Positions 52,301 through 64,000 of a stretch of 64,000 bases of DNA are shown piece after piece. The position numbers and the translations under genes were made by a program. Under the pieces are notes generated by a model. The model was not told the DNA's origin and did no database searches. It saw only the letters and a program-made list of their open reading frames with translations. The DNA lies in the NCBI GenBank assembly GCA_963966185.1, contig CAWZYM010000399.1, positions 175,001 to 239,000 of the forward strand, given 5' to 3'. This DNA comes from Rhabditoides inermis (lineage: Eukaryota > Nematoda > Chromadorea > Rhabditida > Rhabditidae). Position 1 is the stretch's first letter, and every line of letters starts with the position of its first letter.

Positions 52301-53335
52301 TTACTGGCAGAATCTCTATTGCGTAGTTTTGCTCTATTCACTTCGTGTAAACTTGTAAATAAAGTTCTTGTGTGTGGTGAAATAGTATCTAACTAACGCG
52401 TGTTCAGGCTGCGTTCGTCGAATGATTCGCTCTCGTCGGATGCGCGTTCGAAGATCTCTTTCAAGAAGAGGAGCAGCAGTCCGCCACGTATCACTGCTCC
52501 GCCCCCGAGAAGAGAACCCAGCAGCACTACGCTCACGGTATGAGAAAGAGGGGGGGGGAGAGGGACGGAGGGAGAGAAATAGAAAGAAAGAACATGTCTT
52601 ATCAGCGTCAACTTTTCCAGATGCAACCGGCGTCGTCGATTGATTCGCTCAACTCGCAGCAGACGCGTCGCTCGCACTCGCCCCTCCTCCTGCCTATCCA
52701 CCGCAACAACCTCAGGACCTCTTCCAACAGTGGTGAACGTTTGCCTACTAGTCTCCCCTGTATGTTCACAAATTATGTAATACATACCAAGAGTAGAATG
52801 TCGTTTTACACTTTACACTGTATTTTTGTGTAGCATGCTTTTTTGCAACTCTTCAGGCTCCGATCGCTGTATCGACTACTGTGAGGTGGCGGTGGAGCGG
52901 ATGCCGGCCGAGGTGTCGTCGGTGGCGTCGCAGATGGAGTACGTGACGATCGACGCGGTGGGAACGAGGGCGGCGCGGGAGGCGAGCAACCAGCAGCGAC
53001 ACCGCTCATTCGAGCGCCAGCGATCCAACTCGTCCAGTCTGCAGGGCATGGAGAGCACCAGGTAGGGTTTGTTCAGTCTCGAAATACGGTGGTCTGTGTT
53101 GCCTCCCGCAAACGGACTTTCAGTTTTCCTCTCATGAATTGAATGATGTTCATTCCGTTCCGACCAAAAGACGTTTTGCAGACGCCGTAGTCAGGCGTCG
53201 TCGGCGAGCGACTCGCTGTCGGTGGGTCAGCCGACCACCTCCAAGCACGGCTTCCTCAAGAAGTACAAGAAGATGCGGCGCAAGCGAGAAGAAGAGGAGG
53301 ACACCTCGCGCTCCCTCGGCCACCTACACTTCTGA
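44092..53335 (+). CDS. Large Ser/Arg-rich scaffold with tyrosine motifs; possible tail of the PH-PTB gene
   Basis: Twenty phase-consistent exons: 44092-44221, 44265-44329, 44377-44437, 44562-44655, 44857-44937, 45425-45458, 45615-45686, 46400-46502, 46656-46767, 46943-47011, 47566-47658, 48204-48374, 48957-48993, 50299-50377, 50428-50529, 52113-52196, 52408-52537, 52621-52732, 52857-53061, 53182-53335, giving about 660 residues. No folded domain recognised. Contains MADYVNVDP (a YVNV GRB2-SH2 type motif), SQMEYVTIDAV, KSYFDCNS and IDYCEVAV, plus many RRxS-type phosphorylation sites and a basic C-terminus KKYKKMRRKREEEE. Tyrosine motifs after a PH-PTB module are the layout of IRS/DOK/GAB adaptors. 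The first exon needs an incoming single base, while the PH-PTB exon at 42312 leaves two, so a linking exon is missing or these are separate genes. The 5' end is therefore open. Confidence 0.7.
44938..45182 (+). repeat. GAAA/GAGA microsatellite
   Basis: Long AGAGAAAG repeat beginning immediately after the 5' splice site at 44937. Confidence 0.9.
45895..45966 (-). pseudogene. tRNA-like sequence
   Basis: Minus strand. The A-box-like TGGCTCAATGCG is followed by the perfect B box GGTTCGAGTCC, with TTTGTGG near one end and CCCACGACAAA near the other pairing partly as an acceptor stem. The anticodon arm is not clear. Probably a tRNA-derived SINE head; it lies in an intron of the scaffold gene. Confidence 0.4.
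46305..46333. repeat. AT microsatellite
   Basis: About 14 AT units in an intron of the scaffold gene. Confidence 0.9.
49121..49432. mobile_element. Short TIR element (MITE) related to 6995-7880
   Basis: Ends are a 20-base perfect inverted repeat, TAAAGGGAGTGTACCCTCTG at 49121-49140 and its reverse complement at 49413-49432. This differs from the end of the 6995-7880 element by a single base (GGG against GGT). TA on both sides is the likely target duplication. About 312 bp, no coding capacity; in a long intron of the scaffold gene. Confidence 0.82.
51348..51422 (-). repeat. Dispersed inverted repeat, copy A
   Basis: About 75 bp that reads, on the minus strand, nearly the same as 53391-53465: ATTGCCATTTTAGA, GTGCGTACACCC, AAGGGCAA and GTGTAATAT, then CGCTTTTT. 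It sits in an intron of the scaffold gene. Confidence 0.7.
51718..52020 (+). repeat. Dispersed tRNA-like repeat, copy 2
   Basis: Plus-strand partner of 10466-10776. The tRNA-like core is GTGGCGTTGTGGTAACGCTC with the B-box-like TGTTCGATCTC. It lies in the intron before the exon at 52113. Confidence 0.7.
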
Positions 53336-56300
53336 ATCACCTCCGCGCCAACCTGTCATAACATGCCATTTGCTCACACACAGTTTTGAATATTGCCATT
53401 TTAGATATGTATAATATATAATATTGTGCGTACACCCGTAAGGGCAAGGTGTAATATCGCTTTTTGATGTGTCAGGGGTGCACTTTCGGTGGCGGCGTGA
53501 ATTAATGCCAATTATGACTGCGTTTTCACAATCCTCTTTTCTCTTTTCGCGCGCACATCAATTGCGTGTCGGATTTCTCGGCGCACTGATTGGTGGCAGC
53601 CGACCTTGCTGCAATTAGCACTCCCCCCTCCTGTTGTTGGCAGATAATGCGACACGGTCACCAATCACACACAATCCTTCACGCACCCCTTCCGCATTGT
53701 CAATCGATAATCGATTAGGCGGAGACGATCAGATGTCGCACATCTGCACCTCATAACCGAGCGCGGTGTGCGTATCTCAACTCTAGACTTTATCGCTCGC
53801 GCCGACTGCGCCCTCCGCCGTCGCCACGCTCTCTCGCGCGACTCACTGTCTCAGATTGGATTGCGGTGGGGTTTCGAGGTAGTCGACCTCTTTGTGGCCC
53901 ATTGCGTTTTGCAGTAGAGAGAGAGAGGAAGAGGGATGCGACCATATTGCGCACCTAGTCGGGCCTCCTCGTTTTTCATGCTTCTTTCCGCGTCGGCGCC
54001 TTAATGAAATGTGCACTGTGCGGTCCTGGGGGTGTCTAATTGTCGTACAGGTGCGAGGCTGGTGTGACCTCTCCCCCCCCTCTTCCACTCCAGCTGACTC
54101 ATATGAATGGTGTCACATTCGAATGCACTTTGCCCTCCCCTCGACGATCGATGATGCCCACCTAGCCCGAGGGCACTGTATGCTAATCTCGGGTGCGGCG
54201 TGTCTTTTGTCTCTCGCGTTGTCAGTTGGCGCGTGTAGTGGATGCGCTGTTACACATGTTTCGTCGATGATGGGGTGTCGGCTGATTTATGTGGCTGACC
54301 TCGACTCTCGCCCCTTCGCTTCTTCTTTCCCTCCTCATCGCCGCGACATAAAAGCCCTCCGGGGGTGAAGCTGCTGAGAGTGTCGATTGCTGCGCAAACT
54401 TCGTGTCGCGCGAGACTTCAAAATGTGGCTGTTCACTCATCACACTCGACGGCTGCTTGTCATGTTTATTGTAGCGCCGTCTCACCCCCGCCATCCCTGC
54501 CCCAACCCCTATTCAAAAGGTTATACTACGATCACTCATCGCCTCATGCGCCCATTTGCATATTTGCCCTTCGCCGGCTGAATGCCGAGGCTTGTTGTTC
54601 CCAGCGCCGTTGTCTCCTCCAATACTCATAACTGTTCGCACGTGTTACACCATTCAGGACGACCAGATTGTATAACGCATATCACCATCTGTTGACCCCA
54701 GAGCGCCGCGCGGATCTCTCTAGACTCGACGGTCCTTCACAGGATTACGCGCATGTGTGTATGATTACGGTACTCGAGTTTCTCTAAAGCGCGGGCCGAC
54801 CGAGACATGCTGCGGTGTATTGGATTTCAATCGAGCCGCCGACGACCCTCGTGCGCTAATCACGATCGCGCAATGTTTTCATTAACACACACACAGGTAG
54901 GGCGCGACAGTGGGAGAGAGCCTTGTCTCTGACTAATCGTATCTCTCTCTCTCTCTCTCTCCCCTCTCCATCAACTTGCCTTGTGCCGTTCCGACTGGTC
55001 ATGAATCTCTTTGATATGATCGCACTGTCGCCGCGTAGGAGAGACGAGCGGCGATCGCGCGCATCTTTTTCTCTGTCTCTCTGTTCTCCGCTGTGTTTTC
55101 ACTTGCCTGTTTCATGCCCATGTGTGTAGCCGGCTGACCCGCGCGCTGCCGCGCCATTCGGCCACATTCGCGCTATCATTGCCTCATCGCCTACACTCCC
55201 CCGTCCCCGGGGTGTTGTTTCCAACTCCTCCACCACTCCACCCTCACTCCCCCCCCCATCCCGCGGAGTTCATAGGAACAGCCATATCTCAAATTGCAAT
55301 CCGAGAAGTGTGGTGGCCGCCGCCGTCCGGGACCTCTCATTTGCATAATGTGTGTCGCATTGTCCGAGAAAGAGAGAGAGAGGGTGACAAGTTTGCTATC
55401 CCCTGCAGATCTTTGTGTGTGTGAGTCGCGCTTTCCCGTCCACTCTCGCTTTCCGCCAGCCAACGCCAGCAATTAGTTGCGATTGTTGGCGTAAGAATAA
55501 AGAGAAATCGATGGGAATTGTGGTAGCGATGGCACCGTGGCGCCAAGTGTTGTTCTCCTACCCCACATTTGGCAGCGTTTCTCTCGTGCAGTCGATGATT
55601 CCGCCACTATTCCCTCCGGGGCCCGCACTCTCCCACTCGCTCTGTTGACACTTGCTTATCACTTGATTGGCTCCTGCGAGCTGCCGCCGGCTATCCGGTT
55701 CCCACCGGACACCTCCGCTCTGTTTTTGCACTCACTCTCTCTTCTCTTTTTACATGCGCTCCTCCGGTTCCAGGTGAGCCTACTGTACACCTTTGATTAT
55801 CACTCACTATCAGCTGTCGATTGGCGGGAGCCGGCGGCGGCTGGTCAGTCCGTCTCTCCCCGTCCCTCTAGCCCCGCCCCCTCTCGCACTGACCCCTCCC
55901 TCTCTCTCTGTAGCGCGCGCGGGCCTCTGTTGAAGCTAGCCCTTTCTGTGTTTGAGTGACCTCAGTGTCTTGTCTCTCCTTGTCCCGTTTTGCAATTTGC
56001 ACTAATCATGTCTCGCGATCATCTCTGATTCGATGATATCCCTTCCGATCTCGCGTTGCGCAAATTTTAACGAGCAATAAACGGCGTCGCCCGTGGCGAC
56101 TGGCGCAGGTGGTCCGTTCCCCCGTTCTGCGATGATCTAACCGCCTATTATTATACTGAATATTCAAATTTGCCGACTGACAACGACCTGGGCGGGCTGC
56201 TTCATTATTGATGAGCCCGCAATGTCTCCCGTATTCGACTGTAGTCTCTGATTTGCATACGCGCGCTCTCTCGAGCGAAGCACACTCGGCTCTGACTAAT

Positions 56301-56829
56301 CAAACAGTTTCGAGGGCTACGCCTTGTACCTCTCGTTACCTTTCCTTCCACTCTCTCTTTCTCTTTCCTATCTCCAGAAAGACCATATCCGATCAAGGAG
56401 ACGATTTTCGCGCTCATCCCTTCACATTTGCATATCATCATGTTTCCATCTCCTATCCGCCCCCGTCACATTGTCTGCGTCTCTCCAAATCACTCGCTCT
56501 CTCACGCTCTCTCCGCCCTTCGCGCATCCGTTCCCGTAATGTGAACCGAATTCGATTTGTTGTCGTCTTCTGTATGTATTTGAATCGATTTGCCTCGCTC
56601 TTGGAATTTTCAATGATCCCTCGCAAAACCGAGCGGTTCCGAACCTCACCTCTCTCTCCTCCTCTCTACGAACAGTAATTAATTCTGGTGTATGGCAAGG
56701 TCGCGCCGTTCTCTCTCACCGCTTTGTACCTGCCGTGTTGCTCGGTTCAATAATTGCTTTTGTTTACGCGTGTTTACCGGTAGTCAACCGATTGAGTAGT
56801 GATTACTGTTGCAGGACGCGAGAGGAGCA
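53336..56829. other. GC/CT-rich spacer upstream of the nephrin-like gene
   Basis: About 3.5 kb. Holds the 3' UTR repeat (53391-53465), CT tracts (54943-54963) and many CpG-rich words. No coding exon supported. Composition matches 21-25 kb, suggesting extended upstream control DNA. Confidence 0.45.
53391..53465 (+). repeat. Dispersed inverted repeat, copy B
   Basis: Partner of 51348-51422 in opposite orientation, starting 56 bases after the scaffold stop codon and so probably in its 3' UTR. Confidence 0.7.
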
Positions 56830-58233
56830 ATGCTGCGACACGTTGTGTCGGCGGCTCTGCTGCTGCATGCGGTATGCGCAGGTGAGATCTTTTTTCAACC
56901 GCCCTTTTTCCTCCTCTCATTTGATTGATTGATGTGTGTATGCACTCTGACCGCCTCTCGAGCCTCACTCCCTCTTTGTTTGTGCGCGTGTGAAGAAGCG
57001 AGCGATGATAAGCTGATTCGTGACCTGCGGGCGGAGCACCTCCCTAGGTAGCAGCGCTATGGAACTCTATCGATTTACACAGAAATCACTGATCCGTGAA
57101 CAGATTCCAGAACGTCTTCTCTCTCTCTCTCTGTTGCGCGCTAATCTGACATAATAGAGCCTGGAGGTGGATTAGTCCGCCTGTGCCCATGTAACAATGA
57201 GGTCTTTCTGCGCGTGTGCGAGTACGCAATACAGTAATCTCTCCGCGCGCGCGTAATCAGAGCCCCCTCTGTTGAGGAATGTAGCTCGTGTATGTGTATG
57301 TGTCTGCGCACAATAGCAACTGGAACACAACAGAGCGGCTTTTTTCCACCCGGCCCTCTTGGAAGGCGCTTTGTGCGCGAGTGTCAGCCCAAACGGTTTG
57401 TGCCCCCGAGGCCCGAGTGTCAAAAAGACAAGAGCAGCGCGCGCGCGACACACCATCTTAACGGCTCGAGCCGACCGAGTGGAGGCGAGAAAAAACGGAG
57501 GAAGGGGACCCTCAAGGGCTGAGTCGTTGTCACTCGTGTGATCAGTGGTGGATTATGATTGGTACATTGGTACAGGATGATCAAATACCCTTCAGTGACG
57601 CACACGGACGCGTTTTCCGAGACTCCGTCGACCGATCCGTACTTTGTGAAGGACGGCGAGGACGGGCCGCTGCTGCAGTGCACGGTGAAACCCGAGTTTC
57701 GCGACCGCAAACAGTTCGACATCTCCTGGATTCGATGGCACAAGAAGAACATATGGTGGGTTTTTGCCGTTCCAGTCAGATATACAGTCACTTTTTTTTA
57801 TTTTCTTTTGTGTACGTTACAATCTTCAGGCACCTGACTCGCAACGATCGGCTGTACGAGAATGAGCACTACGAGCTGGTGCAAGACGCCGTCACCGGCA
57901 CGTACAACATTCGGCTGAAGAAGATTGAGCGCGAGCAGAGCGAGGGCATGTACCAGTGCACGGTGCTCAACACGGAGACGGGCACCCAGTACCACACCGA
58001 CTCGGCCAACGTCGTCGTACTCGGTGAGTAAATTATTGTTTTTTAAGGATTCGATTAATTGATATGCGATAGTTTCTACTAGTATAACAATCGTACTAGT
58101 ATTATAATGTTGTTGTTTTCTCCCCCTCTTCCGGATCTCTTATGTAGCTGGCAGGCGATATGTACTATCCACTTGACTGGTCTACGAGAGGCGGCTAATT
58201 GTTGTACTACTCGCAACACGTTTCCTCCTCTTC

Positions 58234-58281
<48 letters not shown>

Positions 58282-61200
58282 CCTTTCTCAAACCATGCGA
58301 GGGATCAAGGCTATCAAGTTTCAAAGGAAGTGCGCATTTGGATATTGATTGTGAGGCGACTGTGTGTGGTTGCTGCTGGAAGGGATTTCTGTGTGTTTGC
58401 CTAGGCAGGCGGTCAGCCGCTTCTTGCAGGTGTGTGCTGCTAATGTGTGTGCGCACTGTTCCAAGAAATGGGACACTCGTCCTCTCCCCCCTCAAATCTC
58501 ATGTCCACCCTTCTTTTTGGCGCATTTGCATAATCCCGCCGAGCTGATAATTGGCGTGGTGGTGGCATCTGCGCACTGGCTCAGCCTCACCTGCCTAGGT
58601 GTTTTGACCCTGCGCGCGTGCGCGATAGGGGGTGTCGATTACCTCTTCTCGACACCTGTACTGCTATCGCGTAGCCCCCACTTGACTCGCGCAGTGTTGG
58701 CCAAATAAGGCGCTTCGGGGGTTGCGCGGGGGAGAGGGAAGGGAGGAAACCACGCGAACGCCAACGCTTATCGCCTTCCAATGTGCGAACGATTGAGAGG
58801 GGGGAAGCGGGGACTGCGGCTTACCGCTGTTTGCATATACGGTCAGCTCTGGGAACGCACCGGAACGAGAGCGTATTTGAACAAAAGATTGCCTTATACA
58901 GTAACGGAAGACGAATTTCAGTGCCGCCGGCGGATCCGGTGATTGACAGCTATCCGGACTATGTGGTGGCCGAGTACGAGCAGGTGTCGGTCAAGTGCTC
59001 GGTGGCGGGCGGCAGCCCGCAGCCCACCATCTCGTGGGTGTTTGACAACAAGACGCGCGCGCCAGCCGACATGTACACGCAGGTCGTCAAGGACGAACTC
59101 GTCGAGAGCACTATTCAGTGAGTGCACCTTGGTGAAATGGAGTAACAGTGTCGCGTTTTCAGCTGGTCCGCTCGGCCCGAGGACAATGGCGCGTTTGTGA
59201 CGTGCCAGGCGACGAACAAGGCGATGGAGACGGACCCTCCCAAGGAGGTGCAATCGCCGCGCTTCAACGTGAGTCGCGCGAGGCGCATATGCTAATTCAA
59301 ATGTGTGTTGCGGCGTGCCGCTATCGCGTTACGGTGTTTACTCATCGCCGCTCTCTCTCGTGTGTTTATCTGCTTGTCTCTACTGGCTCGCGGCTGGGTG
59401 TGATGGCAGATCGGCGAATCGGGGTCAATCCGATGCGATCTAATACAGGGGGAAGAAGGAACGACGGCGGCGGCGCTCACTCTCTTGTAGATGCTATCGC
59501 TACATAACATGTGTGTGTGTGTGTGCGCGAAACTCGCTTTGTTCCGCTGCGCAGGACGGATAGGCGTGCGCAAATGCGCACCGTTTTTCTGAGGGACTGA
59601 ATGAATCACACGGCAGTGTTCTGGAGGGGATCAAAGTGATACGCGTGTTTCAGATTGTCTACAAGCCAGTGGTGCACGCGGGTCCGACGCAGGACTACAC
59701 TGTCGAAGCGGGTCAGATGATTGAGCTCGCCTGTACCGCCGACGCCAATCCCGCACCGCCCAGCTACGAATGGTTCGCATTCACAAATCCTGTTAGGTTT
59801 TGAGTAGTGGAACGTCTTTCTCTGATCTCAATCCGCCCCGTCTCTCCTCGGCCACAAATGCGATCAACTTTGACTAGTTTTGAGACCGTTACCTCGCGGA
59901 GGGGTTTGTAGACTTGTGCGTGTCTCGCTGCGAAATTGACTCTGCGATTTGCTCCGCTGAACCAGTTACTGGTACAACTACACTTGGGAGGTGGACAATG
60001 TGTCTGTAATTGCTGCGGGACTGACGGGAGGGGACACCTGTGCGACGCGTAATTTTGCGACTACACTCGCCAATCGCTCACTTTTTGCACGCCACATTGT
60101 CCGCAGTGTGTGTGTGCGTGTTTTTATACGAGGCTGACACTACGCATAAGTCATCGAGCCTGAATCGCGCGACTGTAATTACGCGCAGCAGTTCCGCCGA
60201 GGTCACAGGAAGCGAGCGGCGAAACACCTGCGGTTTTGAATGGCACACTTCCCGTTTGGGGGAATCGAAAGGGTTCGAGGGCATACATGATGGTTTCAGG
60301 AAGCACATTTCTTCGGGTGAGCGGTACGTGTCGGCGTCGTGGCCGCTGGTGGCGGAGAAGCGGCTGGCCGGCGAGTACGAGTGCCGCGCCCGCAATAATG
60401 TCGGCGAGGGCTCGGACCGGCTCACTCTCAACGTCCAGTACACACCCATTGTCACCACTAAGGTGTGTAATTTCCTTCTTTTTTGCCTTGCACTGATGTC
60501 GTTCACATATCGCCTTTGCAGGAGCGCGTGAACCCTGCCGAGGGTGAGACTGTGATCGTGGAGTGCTCTGTGGAGGCGAATCCGCGCGCCGAGTCTATCG
60601 AGTGGACCGGACCCAACGGATTCAAGCAGACTGGCGCCAAGCTCGTCCTCACCAACGTTCAGGGGTACGGTATTCACTCAGTTTATTTGATGTTATCGAT
60701 ATGCTTGCAGCTCGCAGTCGGGCAACTACTCTTGCTCTGCGACGAACTACCTCACCCTCTACGGACAGACTGGATCCGCGCAGCGCACCGGCTCTGCCAC
60801 CACCCTCGTCGATGTGAAGCGCCGACCCGGAGCCGCCAGCATTGAGCCCAAGAGCATGAACGTCCTCGTCGGCGGCACCATTGAGCTGCGGTAAGTACTG
60901 TAGTACTGTACTTCCTTTTTTCACCAGCTACCATGGTTTGTCACCGTATCCCTTCAGTTGCTTAGCGGAGGATTGTAGATTACTGTATTTCCTTTTCCGT
61001 TCCATGGTTTCTTACCGTATCCTTTCAGCTGCTGGGCGGAGGACGAGGGCAGTCCGCTGGCGGCGTACAAGTGGGCGAGTCCCACGAGCGGCGGCCAGTT
61101 TGGCACGAAGGAGCACGACCGCCCCACCTTGACCATCTCCAATGCCCAGCTGGCGGACAATGGCGTGTACCGCTGCCGCGCGCACAACGCCATTGGCGAG

Positions 61201-63386
61201 GGCGAGGAGGCGAGCGTCAAGGTGACGGTGAGTACATTTCATTTTCATTCCTCGTACTAATTTGCACACTCCAGGTTATCGAGCCTGCCGCCATCTCGCG
61301 TCCTCTGGCCACGGAGCGCATCTACAACGAGGGCGAGCAGGCGGGCGGTGTAGAGTGTGAGGCGCGCGGCTATCCCGCGCCCACCATACGCTGGCACAAG
61401 GACGGCGTGCCCGTCTCGTCCCGCTACGTGATCCACTCGTCCCGCGCCGCATCCAACTGCGCCGCCGACGAGCCGTGCAGCCAGTCGGTCATCTCCCAGC
61501 TAGACAACAAGCACACTGCCGAGTGGATCGACAAGGTAGGGACGCGCCTTTTAGCATATGATAATGGTCTGTCTAGGGCAACTTCTCGTGTATCGCGGAG
61601 AATGGCGCGGGCGCGGCTACGACGTGGACGCTGGTGCGAGTCGTGCACGGACCAGTCATTCTCAACGATCGCTTTGGAAAGGCGGACGGCGGCCTGGCCG
61701 CGGTCGAGCCCGGATACATGGCGCAGGTCCGTTCCTATCATATTTTTTTTCTTTCTTCAATATTCTGATCGCGTCCGTTTAGGTTGTGTGCCGGGTGTCT
61801 GCGCGCCCGGAGCCGTCGTTTGTGTGGCTGCACGACGCGTCGGAGATTGAGGAGACGGGGCGCTACTCGATCCGCCTCAATCGCCTCGTCGACCGGCCGG
61901 ACGAGTACGAGTCGGTGCTGCAGATTGCGGACGCGACCGAGGCCGACTTTGGACAGTACATGTGCCGCGCGACGAACGGCAAGAGCGACAAGGCGGAGAT
62001 TGTCATCACACTCAAGCAGAAGAGCCTGCCGCAGACGCCCGACCTGCTGCAGAAGCTGTCGTCGACGGCGACCTCGCTGCAGATTGGATGGAAGGGCGGA
62101 TTCGACGGCGGCTACGCGCAGTCGTTTATCGTCGAGTACCGCACGCTGAATCCGTTCACGGAGAGTGTGGACAGCGAGAATGTGGCGACGACGGAGGTGC
62201 GCCGGCCGGACAGGGTCTACATTGAGACACAGGTGAGAAACAAGATCACTGAAGTATGTAATAGTTCGAAACCATTGTATTTATCTCAGGCGTCGCGCGG
62301 TCGTCGCTCTGTCTCGTCGCAGTCTCTGCTCGCCTTCAACCTCACCGGTCTCATGCCCCTCTCCACCTACTACTTCCGCGTCCGCGCCAGCAACGAGAAG
62401 GGAATCAGCGACTTCACTCCCATCGTCATCGCCAACACTCAGGTACGGACGCGTGGACATTGTGTACATCGAACATTCTAGAGTTCAGAGAGTTCTGAGT
62501 ATTAGCTGGTATCGTTATAGCTGTACATTACAATCACAACAACATGAACATTCTAATTTGCATTTTATAGGACGTGGCGATTGATCAGTCGATCTCTGCT
62601 CCCGCCGCTCTGCGTCTCGACGCTCGCATTAAGGGTATCGACGTCGAACCGCCCGTTCCCGTTGATCGGTACGCTTCCGTGCGCCTTGGTCCCACCACGA
62701 TTGTCTCACCCTCGCTATTCTAGGTGCATGCTGCTGTACGTGGCGACGTCTTCGGGCACGTGGCGCTCTGCCGGCTGCTACTCTGCCGAGGAGAAGATTC
62801 AGAAGCTCATCGGAGGTGCGTGATTAGATTAGTAAGACAATTCTACCTGATCCTAGGTGCATAGTGAATCTGATCCAATTCTAACTAAGTAGTTTTTTAA
62901 TAGTGCTCATTTTAGGGGAGAAGTTCAAGGCGCGCGTGTGTCGTCGCGAGGAAGAGCAGCTGGTGTGCGGAGGAGAGTCGAAGATACTCGGTAAGTCGCC
63001 GGCCACGGCTCACATTTCCCCCGCAACTCTGGTTGGGAGCGGGTGCAATATCGCCCCCTGCTATTCTCCGCGCACGCTTTTTGGGTGGTGTGACGGCAGC
63101 GGTGGGAATTGTGCAATTTGAGAAGCGCGCACTGCAAAGTTGAGAGAGCGATAAGGATGTGTGTTGTGCATTGATGTACACATTGTTGCATCGACTCTAT
63201 ATATGCTTTCCGTTTAGCCGCCGGCGCTCTGATGTCGTCGCAATGGCGGCTCGCGCTCGTCGTCCCGATTGCCGTGCTCGTCTTCATCTGCCTTCTCGTA
63301 CTCGCCCTTGTCGTCATCTGCTGCCGCGTCCGACCAGGAAGCAGCGACAAGAAGAGGAAGATCAGCGAGGTCAAGCGGTGAGTTGA

Positions 63387-63430
<44 letters not shown>

Positions 63431-64000
63431 ATCCCTGTTTCTAGGCCCGAGGTGTCTTCCCCGATGCCGCAACCGTCCACCAAGACTTCGGCGATTCACG
63501 GTTCGGCCACGGATTCTGGCGTGTTCACGCTCGACTCTGCCCAACCCAAGCAGACCCCGTTCCAAGGAGACCAGCCCTACTCTAGGTGAGCTCTCTAGTC
63601 CCATCACTCTCCCACACACACGCAATGTTTACGCCCACACATCCCCGCATTTGCATATTTTGAGTGACGCCATTTTGTTTGCAGTCCATCTTCGAATGAG
63701 ACTGGCGTGGACATGTGGCAGTCGTCGCAAGACTACGACTACAACGCTGATGGCTATCTCGGCCCAGAGTACAACCAGCAGACGCAACAACAACAATCGG
63801 ACAGCCAGGCTGAGGCCGAGTTCTATAGAGGTACGTCAGAGTCTCGTAGCACCCTGTGTTAAACATGCGAGCTAATGGAAATCGCCGGACCCGGTGTGTG
63901 TGAATAATTCGTTGAATACGCGATTTGTTCAGGGTATCCGGACGGGAGCGGCTCTTCGAACGCGGATGAGGAAGAGGAGGAGGCGGAGGAGAGTGAAGAG
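56830..64000 (+). CDS. syg-2: Nephrin/SYG-2-like immunoglobulin-superfamily adhesion receptor, 3' end missing
   Basis: About 1,100 residues in view, all junctions in phase. Exons: 56830-56881, 57596-57755, 57830-58023, 58922-59117, 59163-59268, 59654-59772, 60300-60462, 60522-60664, 60711-60890, 61029-61227, 61275-61535, 61577-61726, 61783-62232, 62290-62442, 62571-62668, 62724-62815, 62916-62990, 63218-63377, 63445-63585, 63685-63830, 63933 to end. Signal MLRHVVSAALLLHAVCA. Then about seven Ig domains, each with Cys...Trp...(D/E)xGxYxC (EGMYQC, GEYECRARNNVGEG, SGNYSC, NGVYRCRAHNAIGEGEE, FGQYMCRAT), and an FN3 domain (STYYFRVRASNEKGISDFTP). One TM helix is encoded at 63218-63377 (LALVVPIAVLVFICLLVLAL), followed by an acidic cytoplasmic tail with Tyr motifs (YDYNADGYLGPEY). 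SYG-2 binds SYG-1 to place synapses. Exon 2 starts at 57596, since the upstream acceptor would give a stop. Confidence 0.88.
63393..63427 (+). repeat. GA microsatellite in nephrin-like intron
   Basis: About 17 GA units starting some 15 bases after the 5' splice site at 63377. Confidence 0.9.

Noticed and set aside
57555..57760. Exon of the nephrin-like gene starting at 57576 (MIKYPS...)
   Set aside because: Signal-peptide exon leaves one base; that acceptor would create TGA, whereas the acceptor ending at 57595 is in phase.

Overview
This is a eukaryotic window that reads as a nematode. The signs are many short introns ending in TTTCAG-type acceptors, two chemoreceptor genes resembling the nematode SRX family, a two-domain CAP (ASP/VAP-like) secreted protein, and probable orthologues of worm genes: a SoxD factor like EGL-13 and a nephrin like SYG-2. 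The species is not identifiable by eye; a rhabditid-type free-living worm is the best guess.

Layout. 1-2838 (+): 3' part of a peroxisomal dihydroxyacetone-phosphate acyltransferase (GNPAT/ACL-7 type) ending in a PTS1-like tripeptide. 3730-4247 (-): NK-type homeobox exons. 5291-9426 (+): SRX-like GPCR with a TIR element in its longest intron. 9427-11584: repeat-rich spacer. 11585-16183 (-): a complete-looking Bel/Pao LTR retroelement that carries gag but no visible pol. 17325-19823 (-): double-CAP secreted protein with a Thr/Glu repeat linker. 20052-20989 (-): small Cys-rich secreted protein. 20990-25182: GC-rich non-coding DNA. 25183-28961 (+): Skeletor-like DM13/DM13/DOMON protein. 29955-32820 (-): SoxD factor. 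35458-38257 (-): amidinotransferase-fold hydrolase. 40566-42553 (+): PH-PTB adaptor resembling DOK7. 42600-43994 (-): second SRX-like GPCR. 44092-53335 (+): long Ser/Arg/Tyr-rich protein with YVNV and YVTI motifs, possibly the tail of the PH-PTB gene, which would nest the GPCR in an intron. 56830 to the window end (+): nephrin/SYG-2-like Ig/FN3 receptor, 3' end missing.

The window has two compartments. About 5-20 kb is AT-richer and repeat-rich, with chemoreceptor, secreted-protein and retroelement content. About 21-38 kb and 53-64 kb are GC-richer, hold conserved developmental genes, and have dense GA/CT microsatellites, many starting just inside introns next to 5' splice sites. Several tRNA-like sequences and two TIR elements with near-identical ends show repeated small-element activity. 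I built exon models by hand, checking reading phase at each junction; three junctions that do not resolve cleanly are flagged.
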